Shown here piece by piece: positions 16,816 to 24,700 of a stretch of DNA of 64,000 bases. Under the pieces are notes generated by a model. It had not been told where the DNA came from and searched no databases. It saw only the letters and a list, made by a program, of their open reading frames with translations. The stretch spans positions 1 to 64,000 of the forward strand of contig PERT01000001.1 in the NCBI GenBank assembly GCA_002928955.1. The letters are read 5' to 3'. Positions within the stretch are counted from its first letter, which is position 1. Every line of letters begins with the position of its first letter. The translations under genes were made by a program, and so were the position numbers. Source of the DNA: Hyphomicrobium sp. (GTDB lineage: Bacteria > Pseudomonadota > Alphaproteobacteria > Rhizobiales > Hyphomicrobiaceae).

Positions 16816-18277
16816 GCCGGTCCAACTCGCGGTCTTTTGGCGCGACGTAGAGGACGTAGCCCGCGGTTTTCATATAAACGGCGGCTTCGGCGATCTTGGC
16901 GGGGGTGTCGAGATACTCGACCACCAGCACCGCCTTTCCAGCCGACTTGGCGAAATCGAGGGCGCCCCGTGCCTCCTGCACTTCGCTCTTGGAGTTCTTG
17001 CGTTCCGGGCCAGACAGACCGAACAGCAGTTCTTCCTTGGCCACCCCATCAATGGCTGCCATGACACCCTCGTGCTCAAGCAGGTTTTCGGTGTTCTGCA
17101 TTACCATGAGGAATCCCGGTGCCTTCGATTTAGCATACCGCGACAGCTGGCTGATGAACGCCACCATGTCGCCTTCGATGTCGGGTCGTGTCTTGGCGGC
17201 CTTGCGGTCGCGCCGCTCGAGATCCTCGAATACGTCGCATTTGTCGAGGTAGACGCCGTCGAAACCGGCCGCGATAATCTTGTCGAGATAGGCCGTGGGT
17301 GAGCCGAACATAAGCCGCTGCCAGCCCGGGTCCCAGAAACAGACGGAATAGTTCTCCCTCCACTCCGGATTCTCCGACAACAACCACGCAGGCTTGTTCA
17401 ACGCCCACGTCGCATCCCAATAATAGCGATAGCTCTCGGCCTCGCCGACAGAGAGGTAAGAGAGGATCAGGCGCGAGCCCCCATTCGGCTTCTGCCGGAT
17501 GCGCTCGACATCTTTTGGTCTGAGTGCGGTTTCGTCCGAGCCATCGCGCGCATAGTCGACCACCAGCACGTCGAATGGTGAGTCGGCGGCTCGTTTCAGG
17601 TTGAGGCTCTGTAATTGGTAGCCCCAGCTCGTGGCGTTGAGCAGAGGGTTCAGGTCCCGTGTCACGGTCGGACGTCGAGGCTTGGCTTCGCCTGGCGTGT
17701 GTGACCGGTTCGTCCTCTGGTCAGCCGGGGGCATGGACGAAGCCGAGGCCTTCGCGGTGCCGCCAGCGATAGCGGGCGGAGGCGCGCTCGTTCGCTTTGG
17801 TGCCATGTCCGCCTCTTGGTTGGTGGTGGGGTTGGATCGGGGAGAGCGCGGAACGCTCGCCGCATGCGGCACAACAGTATCGTGGACCCCACCTCTTCCG
17901 GCCGCTGCGGGTGGTGGGGTCGACGTTCGCCGCTCAGCCGCAATGTCTGAGCCGGAGGGTCCGTCGGCGGAACGACGCTCAGCGGCGGCTGGCGGCGGAG
18001 GTACGCCTGACCGGCGCGGTGGGTTCGGTCCTGTCAGGTGGTCATCGGTTGCGGCGACCTCCTGCCATTCACCGGCCAAGGCCGGAGGCGGTGCTACGCC
18101 AGAGCGCGGTGGAACGCGGCGGGCCATCTCGGGCTTGGCCGAACTGGTCGGACCGGGCGCGTCCTGGCCGGAGGTCGGGCTATGGTTTCGAAGCCGCCGC
18201 CGCCAGACGAGGTAGAGGACCGCCGCCGCCAGCAGAATGACCGCGATCCAAAGCAGTGTGGTCGTCGAAATCGGCAT
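16790..18277 (-). CDS. membrane-anchored GH114-type glycosidase
   Basis: This 495-aa protein has an N-terminal membrane anchor (7-25), then a disordered Pro/Ala/Ser linker to about 210 with four copies of a short R-x-S-x-x-PPP-A-x-A unit (58-69, 89-99, 117-127, 162-172). A TIM-barrel-like domain (217-495) of the endo-alpha-1,4-polygalactosaminidase (GH114, TM1410/MJ1477-type) family follows. Family acids are present: D241 (VVDYARD), E279 (SVGEAESYR), D340 and D345 (FDGVYLDKCD). Pel contains alpha-1,4-linked GalN/GalNAc, so Pel is the likely substrate. It is convergent with pelG, with 26 bp overlap. The fold is well supported; the substrate is inference. Confidence 0.85.
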   Translation of the reverse strand: MPISTTTLLWIAVILLAAAVLYLVWRRRLRNHSPTSGQDAPGPTSSAKPEMARRVPPRSGVAPPPALAGEWQEVAATDDHLTGPNPPRRSGVPPPPAAAERRSADGPSGSDIAAERRTSTPPPAAAGRGGVHDTVVPHAASVPRSPRSNPTTNQEADMAPKRTSAPPPAIAGGTAKASASSMPPADQRTNRSHTPGEAKPRRPTVTRDLNPLLNATSWGYQLQSLNLKRAADSPFDVLVVDYARDGSDETALRPKDVERIRQKPNGGSRLILSYLSVGEAESYRYYWDATWALNKPAWLLSENPEWRENYSVCFWDPGWQRLMFGSPTAYLDKIIAAGFDGVYLDKCDVFEDLERRDRKAAKTRPDIEGDMVAFISQLSRYAKSKAPGFLMVMQNTENLLEHEGVMAAIDGVAKEELLFGLSGPERKNSKSEVQEARGALDFAKSAGKAVLVVEYLDTPAKIAEAAVYMKTAGYVLYVAPKDRELDRLNFDVFEA

Positions 18278-18298
18278 GACAGGGTGTTCCCATGGTGC

Positions 18299-18322
18299 GG
18301 AGCCCGGATGTCAGCGGGCTCC
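18299..18322 (-). other. stem-loop before the third GH114 gene
   Basis: GGAGCCCG (18299-18306) pairs with CGGGCTCC (18315-18322) across an 8-nt loop, ending 22 bp upstream of the ATG at 18277 on the minus strand. It lies in the 197-bp gap between two GH114 genes. It could attenuate or stabilise read-through mRNA. No U-tract follows, so it is not a classical terminator. Confidence 0.4.
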
Positions 18323-18474
18323 CGGTGTGCGGCAGAGGGCAGCCGACACACTAACCAACGTCTGCGCCGGGGGGGATAACCGATTGTGACAGCGAAGTCA
18401 CCCGCTGCGCCCTGTCCATCATAGCGACTGGTCGGCGGCCGCATTGGGTCGCCCGTTGCCTATGATCGCACGCA

Positions 18475-19458
18475 CTAACGAATGGGTTGTGTCCCCTCCC
18501 GTACAGATCGGAGCGTACCAAGCGAGCGTTCCGTGAGCAAAAATACGAAGCCCTCACGCGCCATGCGCCGCTCCGCTTCACGCGCCAGTTGCGGATCGCT
18601 GAGGTACTCGACCGCCCAAACTGCAAGCCCGGACTTCTTCGCCAGCCTCAAGTCATCAAGCGAGCCGGCAACCATCTCCGGAGGGTTGGCTTTTTCGATA
18701 TGTTCGACGCCATAGAACAAATCTTCCTTTGCAATACCGTCGAGGGTCGCACGAAGCGCTCTGTTCGCCACGAGTTCTTCCGCGTTCTGCATGATCACGA
18801 AGAATCCCGGATTGCTGCGACGGGCGTGGCCCGACAGGGCCACAATGAACGCCGCCATTTCGCTCTTGCCATCGGGGTTATCCTTGATCAGTTCGGCATA
18901 GACGTCGGCGCGGTCGAGGTAGATCCCGTCGAACCCCTGCGCCACGATCCGGTCGACGTAGGCGTCGGGTGCTCCAAAAATCAGACGCTGCCATTCCGGG
19001 TCCCAGAACTTGACGGGGAAGTTCCCGTCCCACCGCGGGTTGACTTGCCCTAGCCAAGCCGGCCGTGTCGGGGGCAGATACCAGTCCTGTTTCCAGTAGA
19101 ACCGGTAGCGCTCTGCTTCGCCGATGGAGAGGTATGCGAGGAGCAGCCGGCGGCTGCCGTCAGGGCGGATTTTCATCGCCGCCACCTCGTCAGGGGTGAA
19201 CTCGCGCAGGAAACGGCGGTTGGCCGAGATCGCGTGGTCGATGACCGCCAGATCGAAGGGCGATGCCGCGACATCGGCCGGTTCGATGAACCGCAGCTGA
19301 TAGGCCCAGGTTTTGACGTTCGCGAGGACAGCCCGACGTTGTTTCGCAGTGGCAGCAGCAGCAGCGGCCTCCTTGTCGCGCGGCGCGGCCTGCATGATGG
19401 TTGCGCACGCCGAAAGGCTCGAAATGATGGCGACCGCGAGCGAAAGCAGATTGCGCAT
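18475..19458 (-). CDS. GH114-type glycosidase lipoprotein
   Basis: This 327-aa protein starts at ATG 19458, with GGAAGG five bases upstream; a longer frame to 19482 lacks this site. The signal peptide ends in a lipobox LSAC with Cys18, so it is a lipoprotein. Residues about 50-315 form the GH114-type barrel with D74 (AVIDHA), E114 (SIGEAERYR), D177 and D182 (FDGIYLDRAD) and VIMQNAEEL. It is closely related to both neighbours. It lies 38 bp after the upstream paralogue's stop, so the two probably share a transcript. Likely role: trimming Pel-like polymer at a membrane surface (inferred). Confidence 0.87.
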   Translation of the reverse strand: MRNLLSLAVAIISSLSACATIMQAAPRDKEAAAAAATAKQRRAVLANVKTWAYQLRFIEPADVAASPFDLAVIDHAISANRRFLREFTPDEVAAMKIRPDGSRRLLLAYLSIGEAERYRFYWKQDWYLPPTRPAWLGQVNPRWDGNFPVKFWDPEWQRLIFGAPDAYVDRIVAQGFDGIYLDRADVYAELIKDNPDGKSEMAAFIVALSGHARRSNPGFFVIMQNAEELVANRALRATLDGIAKEDLFYGVEHIEKANPPEMVAGSLDDLRLAKKSGLAVWAVEYLSDPQLAREAERRMAREGFVFLLTERSLGTLRSVREGTQPIR

Positions 19459-19496
19459 GTTGGCCTTCCGGTGCGAACCCACCCGATTATTTCATG

Positions 19497-20639
19497 TCAG
19501 AAATTCACGCCGGGCAGCCACAGTGCGCCCAGATCCCGTGGACCGATATATGGGATGAAGCCCTGGCTTTCGATCTTCTTCTTGGCGTCGCTGATCTTGG
19601 TACGGTCCTTTACGTAATCGACCACGAACACCGGCCGGCCCGCGGCTCGGGCGCGCTTTAAGTTTGCAATCGAGTAGCGCACCGCATCTGCGCTGTTCGG
19701 TCCTTGCGAATAATCGACGCCGTAGAACAGGTCTTCCTTGGCGACAGCGTCGATGGCGTCGATCATCGTCTTGTGGGCCAGCAGTTCCTCCGCATTTTGC
19801 AGGATGACCATGAACCTAGGGTTCCTTTTGCGCGCATGAGCAGCAAGGCGAGCCACGAACTCGACCATCTTGGCTTCTGCGTCGGGGCACTCCTTCTTGA
19901 CCTCGCTGTAGACGTCGACGCGGTCGAGATAGACGCCGTCGAGGCCAAGCTCGATCAGCCGGTAGAGAGGCGAGAGCTCGATGCTGTTGTAAATATTCAA
20001 GCCATTGTCATCACCAAGGATCGTTTTCTGCCAGCCCTCGGTGCAGAAGCGGATGATGCGATTGCCCCTCCATTGCGGGTTCTCGTGCAACAGCCAGTCG
20101 GGAGCATCCTCGGTCATGTACTCGGTGCTGAAATAGTCCGGCCGGTAGTCCTCCGCCTCCCCGATCGACAGATAGGATACGACGAGGCGCTTCGAGCCGT
20201 CCGATTTCGTCCTGAGGCTTGAGACTTCGTCGGGGCGGAAAGGCCGGTCGGCCGCGAGTCCCGTTGTGGCGTCAACAACCAGGAGATCATAGGGCGAGCG
20301 GGCTGCGTCTTCGACCTTAAGGCCGTTCAATTGGTAACCCCAGCTCCGGACCGCGGATATGCGTGCGAGGCGATCGGCTCGTGCGGCTGCAACAGAGGCA
20401 GATGTGGGTGATGTGGCGGCCGGCGCCGGCGTGGCCGAGGGGGGAGCCGTGGGTTGCGGCGTTGGTCGCTTGGCCGGCCGTGGTGCAGGTGGTGGTGGAA
20501 GCGCTGTATCGTCCGCGTTTCGCGCTAGGCCGGCACCGGAAAGTGCGCCGAGTATGGCCAGGCAGGTTGAGAGTAAAACCCAGCCGGCGCAGAACCCGCC
20601 CGGACGACCTTTCGGAACGCTGTTTCTGCAACCCAGCAT
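19497..20639 (-). CDS. exported GH114-type glycosidase
   Basis: This 380-aa protein has an N-terminal signal or anchor segment (about 18-38), then a Pro/Ala/Thr-rich linker (45-82) and a GH114-type domain (about 95-380). Conserved acids are D123 (LLVVDATT), E161 (SIGEAEDYR), D234 and D239 (LDGVYLDRVD). It contains VILQNAEELL and a FYGVDYSQG segment like its paralogues. It is first gene of the minus-strand GH114 group, and its promoter should lie in 20640-20801. No lipobox is visible, so it is either released to the periplasm or held by an uncleaved signal. Substrate inferred as for its neighbours. Confidence 0.86.
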   Translation of the reverse strand: MLGCRNSVPKGRPGGFCAGWVLLSTCLAILGALSGAGLARNADDTALPPPPAPRPAKRPTPQPTAPPSATPAPAATSPTSASVAAARADRLARISAVRSWGYQLNGLKVEDAARSPYDLLVVDATTGLAADRPFRPDEVSSLRTKSDGSKRLVVSYLSIGEAEDYRPDYFSTEYMTEDAPDWLLHENPQWRGNRIIRFCTEGWQKTILGDDNGLNIYNSIELSPLYRLIELGLDGVYLDRVDVYSEVKKECPDAEAKMVEFVARLAAHARKRNPRFMVILQNAEELLAHKTMIDAIDAVAKEDLFYGVDYSQGPNSADAVRYSIANLKRARAAGRPVFVVDYVKDRTKISDAKKKIESQGFIPYIGPRDLGALWLPGVNF

Positions 20640-20712
20640 GGCGAATCCCCGCGACTCTGGCGCATCCAGAGGCCTAACAGGCGCCTATTTCATGTCAATC
20701 AACACAATGCAC

Positions 20713-20766
20713 CATGGCCTTTGGCCGGCAATACGGCCGAAAGCGTGCCATTTGGCCAAAATTTTT
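20713..20766. other. GC-rich hairpin followed by T-run
   Basis: CTTTGGCCG and CGGCCGAAAG form an imperfect hairpin. A second palindrome, TTTGGCCAAA, follows directly and runs into ATTTTT on the plus strand. It sits between the start of the first GH114 gene (20639) and the small membrane protein (20802). It may end transcription in this gap, though no plus-strand gene obviously needs it. Confidence 0.3.
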
Positions 20767-20801
20767 CGAGCAACAACGGTCTTGGATGGTCCGAAGTGAG
20801 A

Positions 20802-20999
20802 TCAGCCTTGCCGCACCGGCGTCTGTTCGGCCGGCAGCTCAGCGGCTGGATCGATCGAGGAATGAAGAAGCCACGCGCTGGCACTTACGACGACTGCCAG
20901 AATGGCGATACCGACAATGGCCTGACGAACGACCCAGGCGGCCGGCGAACGATGGCGCAGACCCAAGTTGATCTCGGTGGCGGGCGTCGTGGTCGTCAT
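20802..20999 (-). CDS. small single-pass membrane protein
   Basis: This 65-aa protein has a good ribosome site (AGAGGAAGAGC then ATG 20999). One transmembrane helix lies at about residues 23-45 (VVRQAIVGIAILAVVVSASAWLL), with a basic cytoplasmic N-terminus and a short acidic periplasmic tail. No family recognised. It lies on the same strand as, and 162 bp upstream of, the GH114 group, so it could belong to that transcription unit; a hairpin with a T-run lies between them. Confidence 0.55.
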   Translation of the reverse strand: MTTTTPATEINLGLRHRSPAAWVVRQAIVGIAILAVVVSASAWLLHSSIDPAAELPAEQTPVRQG

Positions 21000-21409
21000 G
21001 CTCTTCCTCTGTGTCGTGGGACGTCTGTCGGTGCCGGCCGTGGATGCAGCTGCGGAGTGGTGGCGACTAACTCATGGCGCATCATCTGGGCAAAGTGCGG
21101 GCCGGGTGGGGGCGAATATCAGGCGTGTAGGACAACGCTACTGGAGCTGATCCGGGCAACAGGTCAAGGCGGGCGATGAAGTCGAGGCGATATGAACGGC
21201 CTGGCGTGTCCTGGCCGCAACGATCGGCATGCGGATCAGCGTCGTCCCGCCTCGTTTGGCGCGCCGGACGATTGCCCCCTGGCGGTTCGTCCCGGTGTAA
21301 CGTCAGATGGAAAAAATAATACAAAACAGCATTTTGCTGATCTTCGGCATCGTTCCGGCATTTGCTCTGTAACGGTCTGCGAGGGGAAGCAATAGTCTGA
21401 ACCCGCCCA
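21000..21409. other. non-coding gap
   Basis: The 410 bp between the small membrane protein start and the 3' end of the MFS gene hold no convincing gene on either strand. The only structure seen is a small hairpin plus T-run at 21311-21339 facing the MFS transcript. Confidence 0.5.
21311..21339 (-). terminator. candidate terminator after the MFS gene
   Basis: Read on the minus strand, CAGCA-AAA-TGCTG is followed by a T-rich tract (TTTTGTATTATTTTTT), about 70 bp past the stop codon at 21410. The stem is only five pairs, but the U-tract is long and the region is unusually A/T-rich for this genome. Confidence 0.4.
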
Positions 21410-22918
21410 CTACCGAACGCGACGACCCAGCCCCAGAATCGCGGTGAGTGGCAGGACGAGTCCGATCACGGCCACCGCGACCACCAACGCTGGCAATTGA
21501 CCATAGGATCCGCGTTCCACGACATAGATCTCGTTCAGGTATTTTGTCAGCAGCTGGCCGGCAACCAGGGCGAGGTTCATCAACGAACCCATCAGCGCGA
21601 ACCACGTGGCCCGATGATCGCGGGGCGCGTAGATCGCCGTCAGCGTGAGCAGGGGGATGATGCCGAGCTGTGCGAACGGCGACGTCGCGGCAGTGTCGAT
21701 CACGGCTATGGCGCGCGCTCCGACCCCGACCATCCGCTCGGTCCAATGGTGCACGTCGAACGCCAGAAGCAGGCCGGGAATGGCGAGCACGGTTCCGAGC
21801 ACCGTCAGCCAGAACAGAACCCGGGCCACCGGTTGGCGGGTGATGGCGTCGGCGAACAGCCAGGTGGCCAACAGCGCAATCAACGCCCCGAACTGGCCGA
21901 GTGTGCCGAAAAACGCCTCGTCGAACCCGAGCCTGTCGATCGAATACCACTGGAAGCCCGAGCCCACGCTGGGCGTTGCCCGGAACGCGAAGATCAGGAT
22001 GGCGGCTGAGATGATTCGCTGCTTGGTGACGGCTTCGATCTCGGATGTGATCCGGGCGAGCATCAATATCACCACCGCCATCGAGATCATGAAGACGATC
22101 TCCTCCTTGAACGGCGTGTCAGAAACGCCAAGGATCACCACGGTCGCGCCGAACACCAAGCCGCCGCCCAGGATGCGCCAGTCCGTCGGCCTGCATTCGC
22201 CGGGTTCGAGCCTCACGGTCAGCGCGCCGGTCACCGAAATGAGTGGCACCAGGAGACCAATCAGGAACACGGTCGCGTAGGGCAGCGACTGCGCAAGCCA
22301 TCCGGCGAGCCCCGCCGTCAGGAAGACACCGAGCGAAAGCGACAGGCGGCCGAGCACCTGCACCATGCCGAGGTCGCGGTCGATCTCCGCCTGCTCCCGC
22401 GGCTTGCCCTCGTCGTCAAAGTGCGGCACGACCTCGGTGCTCATGGCATCCGCCACGACATCCTGCAGCACGACACCGATGACGGTCATCAACGAGGCCA
22501 AGAAGTAGATCGTTTCGGGCTTGGCGAACGTGATCAACTTGGCCGCGGCGCCGGCCAGTATCAACAGGCTCGTGGCCACGAGTGCGGCCCCGATCAAAAC
22601 GTAGATCCGCCGCCGGGAGCCGAATACGGGCACGGTGTCGACGAGCTCGCCGAACACCATCTTGATCGTCCAAGGCAGCGTCAGCCAGACACCGATCTGT
22701 GCCAGCTGCGCCGCGCTGAGTGTCAGACCATTCTTGACCCAGAAGCTGTCGGCGATGGCCGTGATGCCAAGTGCTCCGTAAGCGAAGTAGATCATCAGCA
22801 GAGGCAGATAGGCCCAGCGGAAGGCGCGCACTGGTGCCACCAGTGCGGCGTGCAACCGTTCCCGGACGAAAGCGACCGTCGACGGTGGGTCGTTGTTTGG
22901 AGGGACGCCGGTCGTCAA
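21410..22918 (-). CDS. MFS / BT1-like transporter
   Basis: This 502-aa protein with about twelve membrane helices resembles the folate-biopterin-transporter (BT1) branch of the major facilitator superfamily. Visible features include YGALGITAIADSFWVKNGLTLS at the first helices and IGVVLQDVVADAMSTEVVPHFD in the first half. Its start overlaps the stop of the upstream acyl-ligase gene as ATGA (22915-22918), so the two are translationally coupled. By analogy with LplT-Aas of enterobacteria it may move a lysophospholipid or fatty-acyl substrate; the true substrate cannot be read from sequence. Confidence 0.7.
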   Translation of the reverse strand: MTTGVPPNNDPPSTVAFVRERLHAALVAPVRAFRWAYLPLLMIYFAYGALGITAIADSFWVKNGLTLSAAQLAQIGVWLTLPWTIKMVFGELVDTVPVFGSRRRIYVLIGAALVATSLLILAGAAAKLITFAKPETIYFLASLMTVIGVVLQDVVADAMSTEVVPHFDDEGKPREQAEIDRDLGMVQVLGRLSLSLGVFLTAGLAGWLAQSLPYATVFLIGLLVPLISVTGALTVRLEPGECRPTDWRILGGGLVFGATVVILGVSDTPFKEEIVFMISMAVVILMLARITSEIEAVTKQRIISAAILIFAFRATPSVGSGFQWYSIDRLGFDEAFFGTLGQFGALIALLATWLFADAITRQPVARVLFWLTVLGTVLAIPGLLLAFDVHHWTERMVGVGARAIAVIDTAATSPFAQLGIIPLLTLTAIYAPRDHRATWFALMGSLMNLALVAGQLLTKYLNEIYVVERGSYGQLPALVVAVAVIGLVLPLTAILGLGRRVR

Positions 22919-24504
22919 GGCGTTGGTCTCGTCTGGCGAGCAAGGGTGTGGGTCGCGGCCAAATCGACTTTCCCCGAGCCAAGCACTGGAATCTGTTCAA
23001 CGATCTGGATTGAGCGCGGCACCCAGAGTTCTGGTACGCCTTCGGTCTGCGCATGTGCCAGCAGTTCGCCGCGCTGGGCCAGCGGGTTATCGGTCACCAG
23101 CACCAATTGTTCTCCCTTTTTCGGGTCCGGCAGCGAGATGACGACGTGCTGATTGTCCGGCCAGACATCCTGGGCGAGCATTTCGACGGCGGCCAGGGAC
23201 ACCATCTCACCGGCGATTTTGGCAAAGCGCTTGGCGCGGCCGCGGATGGTGACGAAGCCGTCCTCTATGGTTACGATGTCGCCGGTGTCGTGCCATCCGC
23301 CCTCCGGCTTCACCAGCACCCCGGGCCGCTCGGCCAGGATGTATCCTGCCATCACGTTGGGTCCGCGCACGACCAGCTTGCCTCCTTCGGTGATGCCCTC
23401 CACGGGATGCAGCCGCGGTTCGATACCGGGAATGAGCCGTCCAACCGAACCAGGCCGGTTGCCCGATGGCAGATTGCAGGCGAGCACAGGCGAGCATTCG
23501 GTTGCGCCATAACCTTCGAGGATTGTTGTTCCGGTCTTGCTCCACATCGCGCGGGTGGCATCCTTCACGCGCTCGGCGCCGGCAATAACAAACCGGACGG
23601 AATTCAACTCGCCATCCGAGGCTGCGCGGCCATAGCCCTGCAGAAACGTGTCGGTGGCGAACAGCACGGTGGCCTTGGTATCACCGATCAGTTTCGGCAC
23701 CTGCTTGTAGTGCAACGGGCTCGGGTAGAGGACAGTTTTCAGACCGTTGAGGACCGGCATGAGCGTCGCTGCCGTCAGACCGAATGAATGGAACATCGGC
23801 AGCGGGTTCATCACGGTGTCGGCCGGCGAGAGCATCCCGTCAGCGTGGGCGTAGATCTGCCGGGCATTCGAAACCAGGTTGGTGTTTGTGAGTGCGACAC
23901 CTTTCGGGCTGCCTTCGGTGCCGGAGGTGTAGAGAATGACCGCGGTCTTGTCGGCGCGGGATGCCGCGTCGGCGAAGAGCATGCCCGCCAATGCCGACCT
24001 CGCGGCTCCGGATAACTTGTCCAACGCACCGATCGATGTCCGGACGTGCTCAAGGTAGACGATCTTCACGTATTTGCCGGGGCTGATTTCGGTTGCGGCA
24101 AGGGCCGAGACGACGTCGTCGAGATTGGTTGCCCTGATGAAGCGGCGCGAGGTGACGACCGTCTCGACAAGGCCCGTCTTGACCGCCGAAATCAGGTTGC
24201 GGGCACCGGCCGTGAAGTTGAGCATGGCGGCGACGCGGCCGAAGGCGTTGAGGCCAAATACCGTGACCGCCAGGCCATTGACGTTAGGCAGCAGCACGCC
24301 CACGGCCTGTCCCGGCCGTGTGAGGCCGGCGAGTTTGCCGCCGAGTACGAGGCTGCCCAGCACGAGCCGGCCGTAGGTGAGAGTTTGCCGTTCGGCATCC
24401 TCGAGGACGACCTTGGCCGCACCATGCCGCCTTTTGGCATCCAGTAAGGCCGCAAACAGAGTGGTTCGGGCCGAAATCGGATCAAAGGTCGCGGTTTTTG
24501 ACAT
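22915..24504 (-). CDS. AMP-dependent acyl-ACP/acyl-CoA synthetase, Aas-like
   Basis: This 529-aa ANL-superfamily adenylating enzyme starts at ATG 24504 (MSKTATFDPIS); the frame is open to 24579. Motifs: VILYTSGTEGSPKGV (P-loop), FVIAGAERV, LEGYGATECSPVL (A5), GWHDTGDIV (A7) and GSGKVD with the C-terminal catalytic lysine. LHYKQVPKLIGDTKATVLFATDTFL resembles the ligase half of Aas. No acyltransferase (PlsC) domain is fused, unlike bifunctional Aas. It probably activates fatty acids for phospholipid repair together with the coupled transporter (inferred). Confidence 0.82.
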   Translation of the reverse strand: MSKTATFDPISARTTLFAALLDAKRRHGAAKVVLEDAERQTLTYGRLVLGSLVLGGKLAGLTRPGQAVGVLLPNVNGLAVTVFGLNAFGRVAAMLNFTAGARNLISAVKTGLVETVVTSRRFIRATNLDDVVSALAATEISPGKYVKIVYLEHVRTSIGALDKLSGAARSALAGMLFADAASRADKTAVILYTSGTEGSPKGVALTNTNLVSNARQIYAHADGMLSPADTVMNPLPMFHSFGLTAATLMPVLNGLKTVLYPSPLHYKQVPKLIGDTKATVLFATDTFLQGYGRAASDGELNSVRFVIAGAERVKDATRAMWSKTGTTILEGYGATECSPVLACNLPSGNRPGSVGRLIPGIEPRLHPVEGITEGGKLVVRGPNVMAGYILAERPGVLVKPEGGWHDTGDIVTIEDGFVTIRGRAKRFAKIAGEMVSLAAVEMLAQDVWPDNQHVVISLPDPKKGEQLVLVTDNPLAQRGELLAHAQTEGVPELWVPRSIQIVEQIPVLGSGKVDLAATHTLARQTRPTP

Positions 24505-24700
24505 GGGGTGTATCGGGTGAACAAGGATGGTCAAGGGCACGGTCAACGTACCATGCACGGTGTTGCGCCGGTCATGCAACTCATCCGGCAGATCAGAGAA
24601 AATCCGAGGCGAATTTGATTAAACTTTATCGGTCGTTGTTTACGAGGTGTCAGTGCGGATTGCGTAGGCTTTTGCAACCTTCCGTTAAAGGAGTTGGTTC

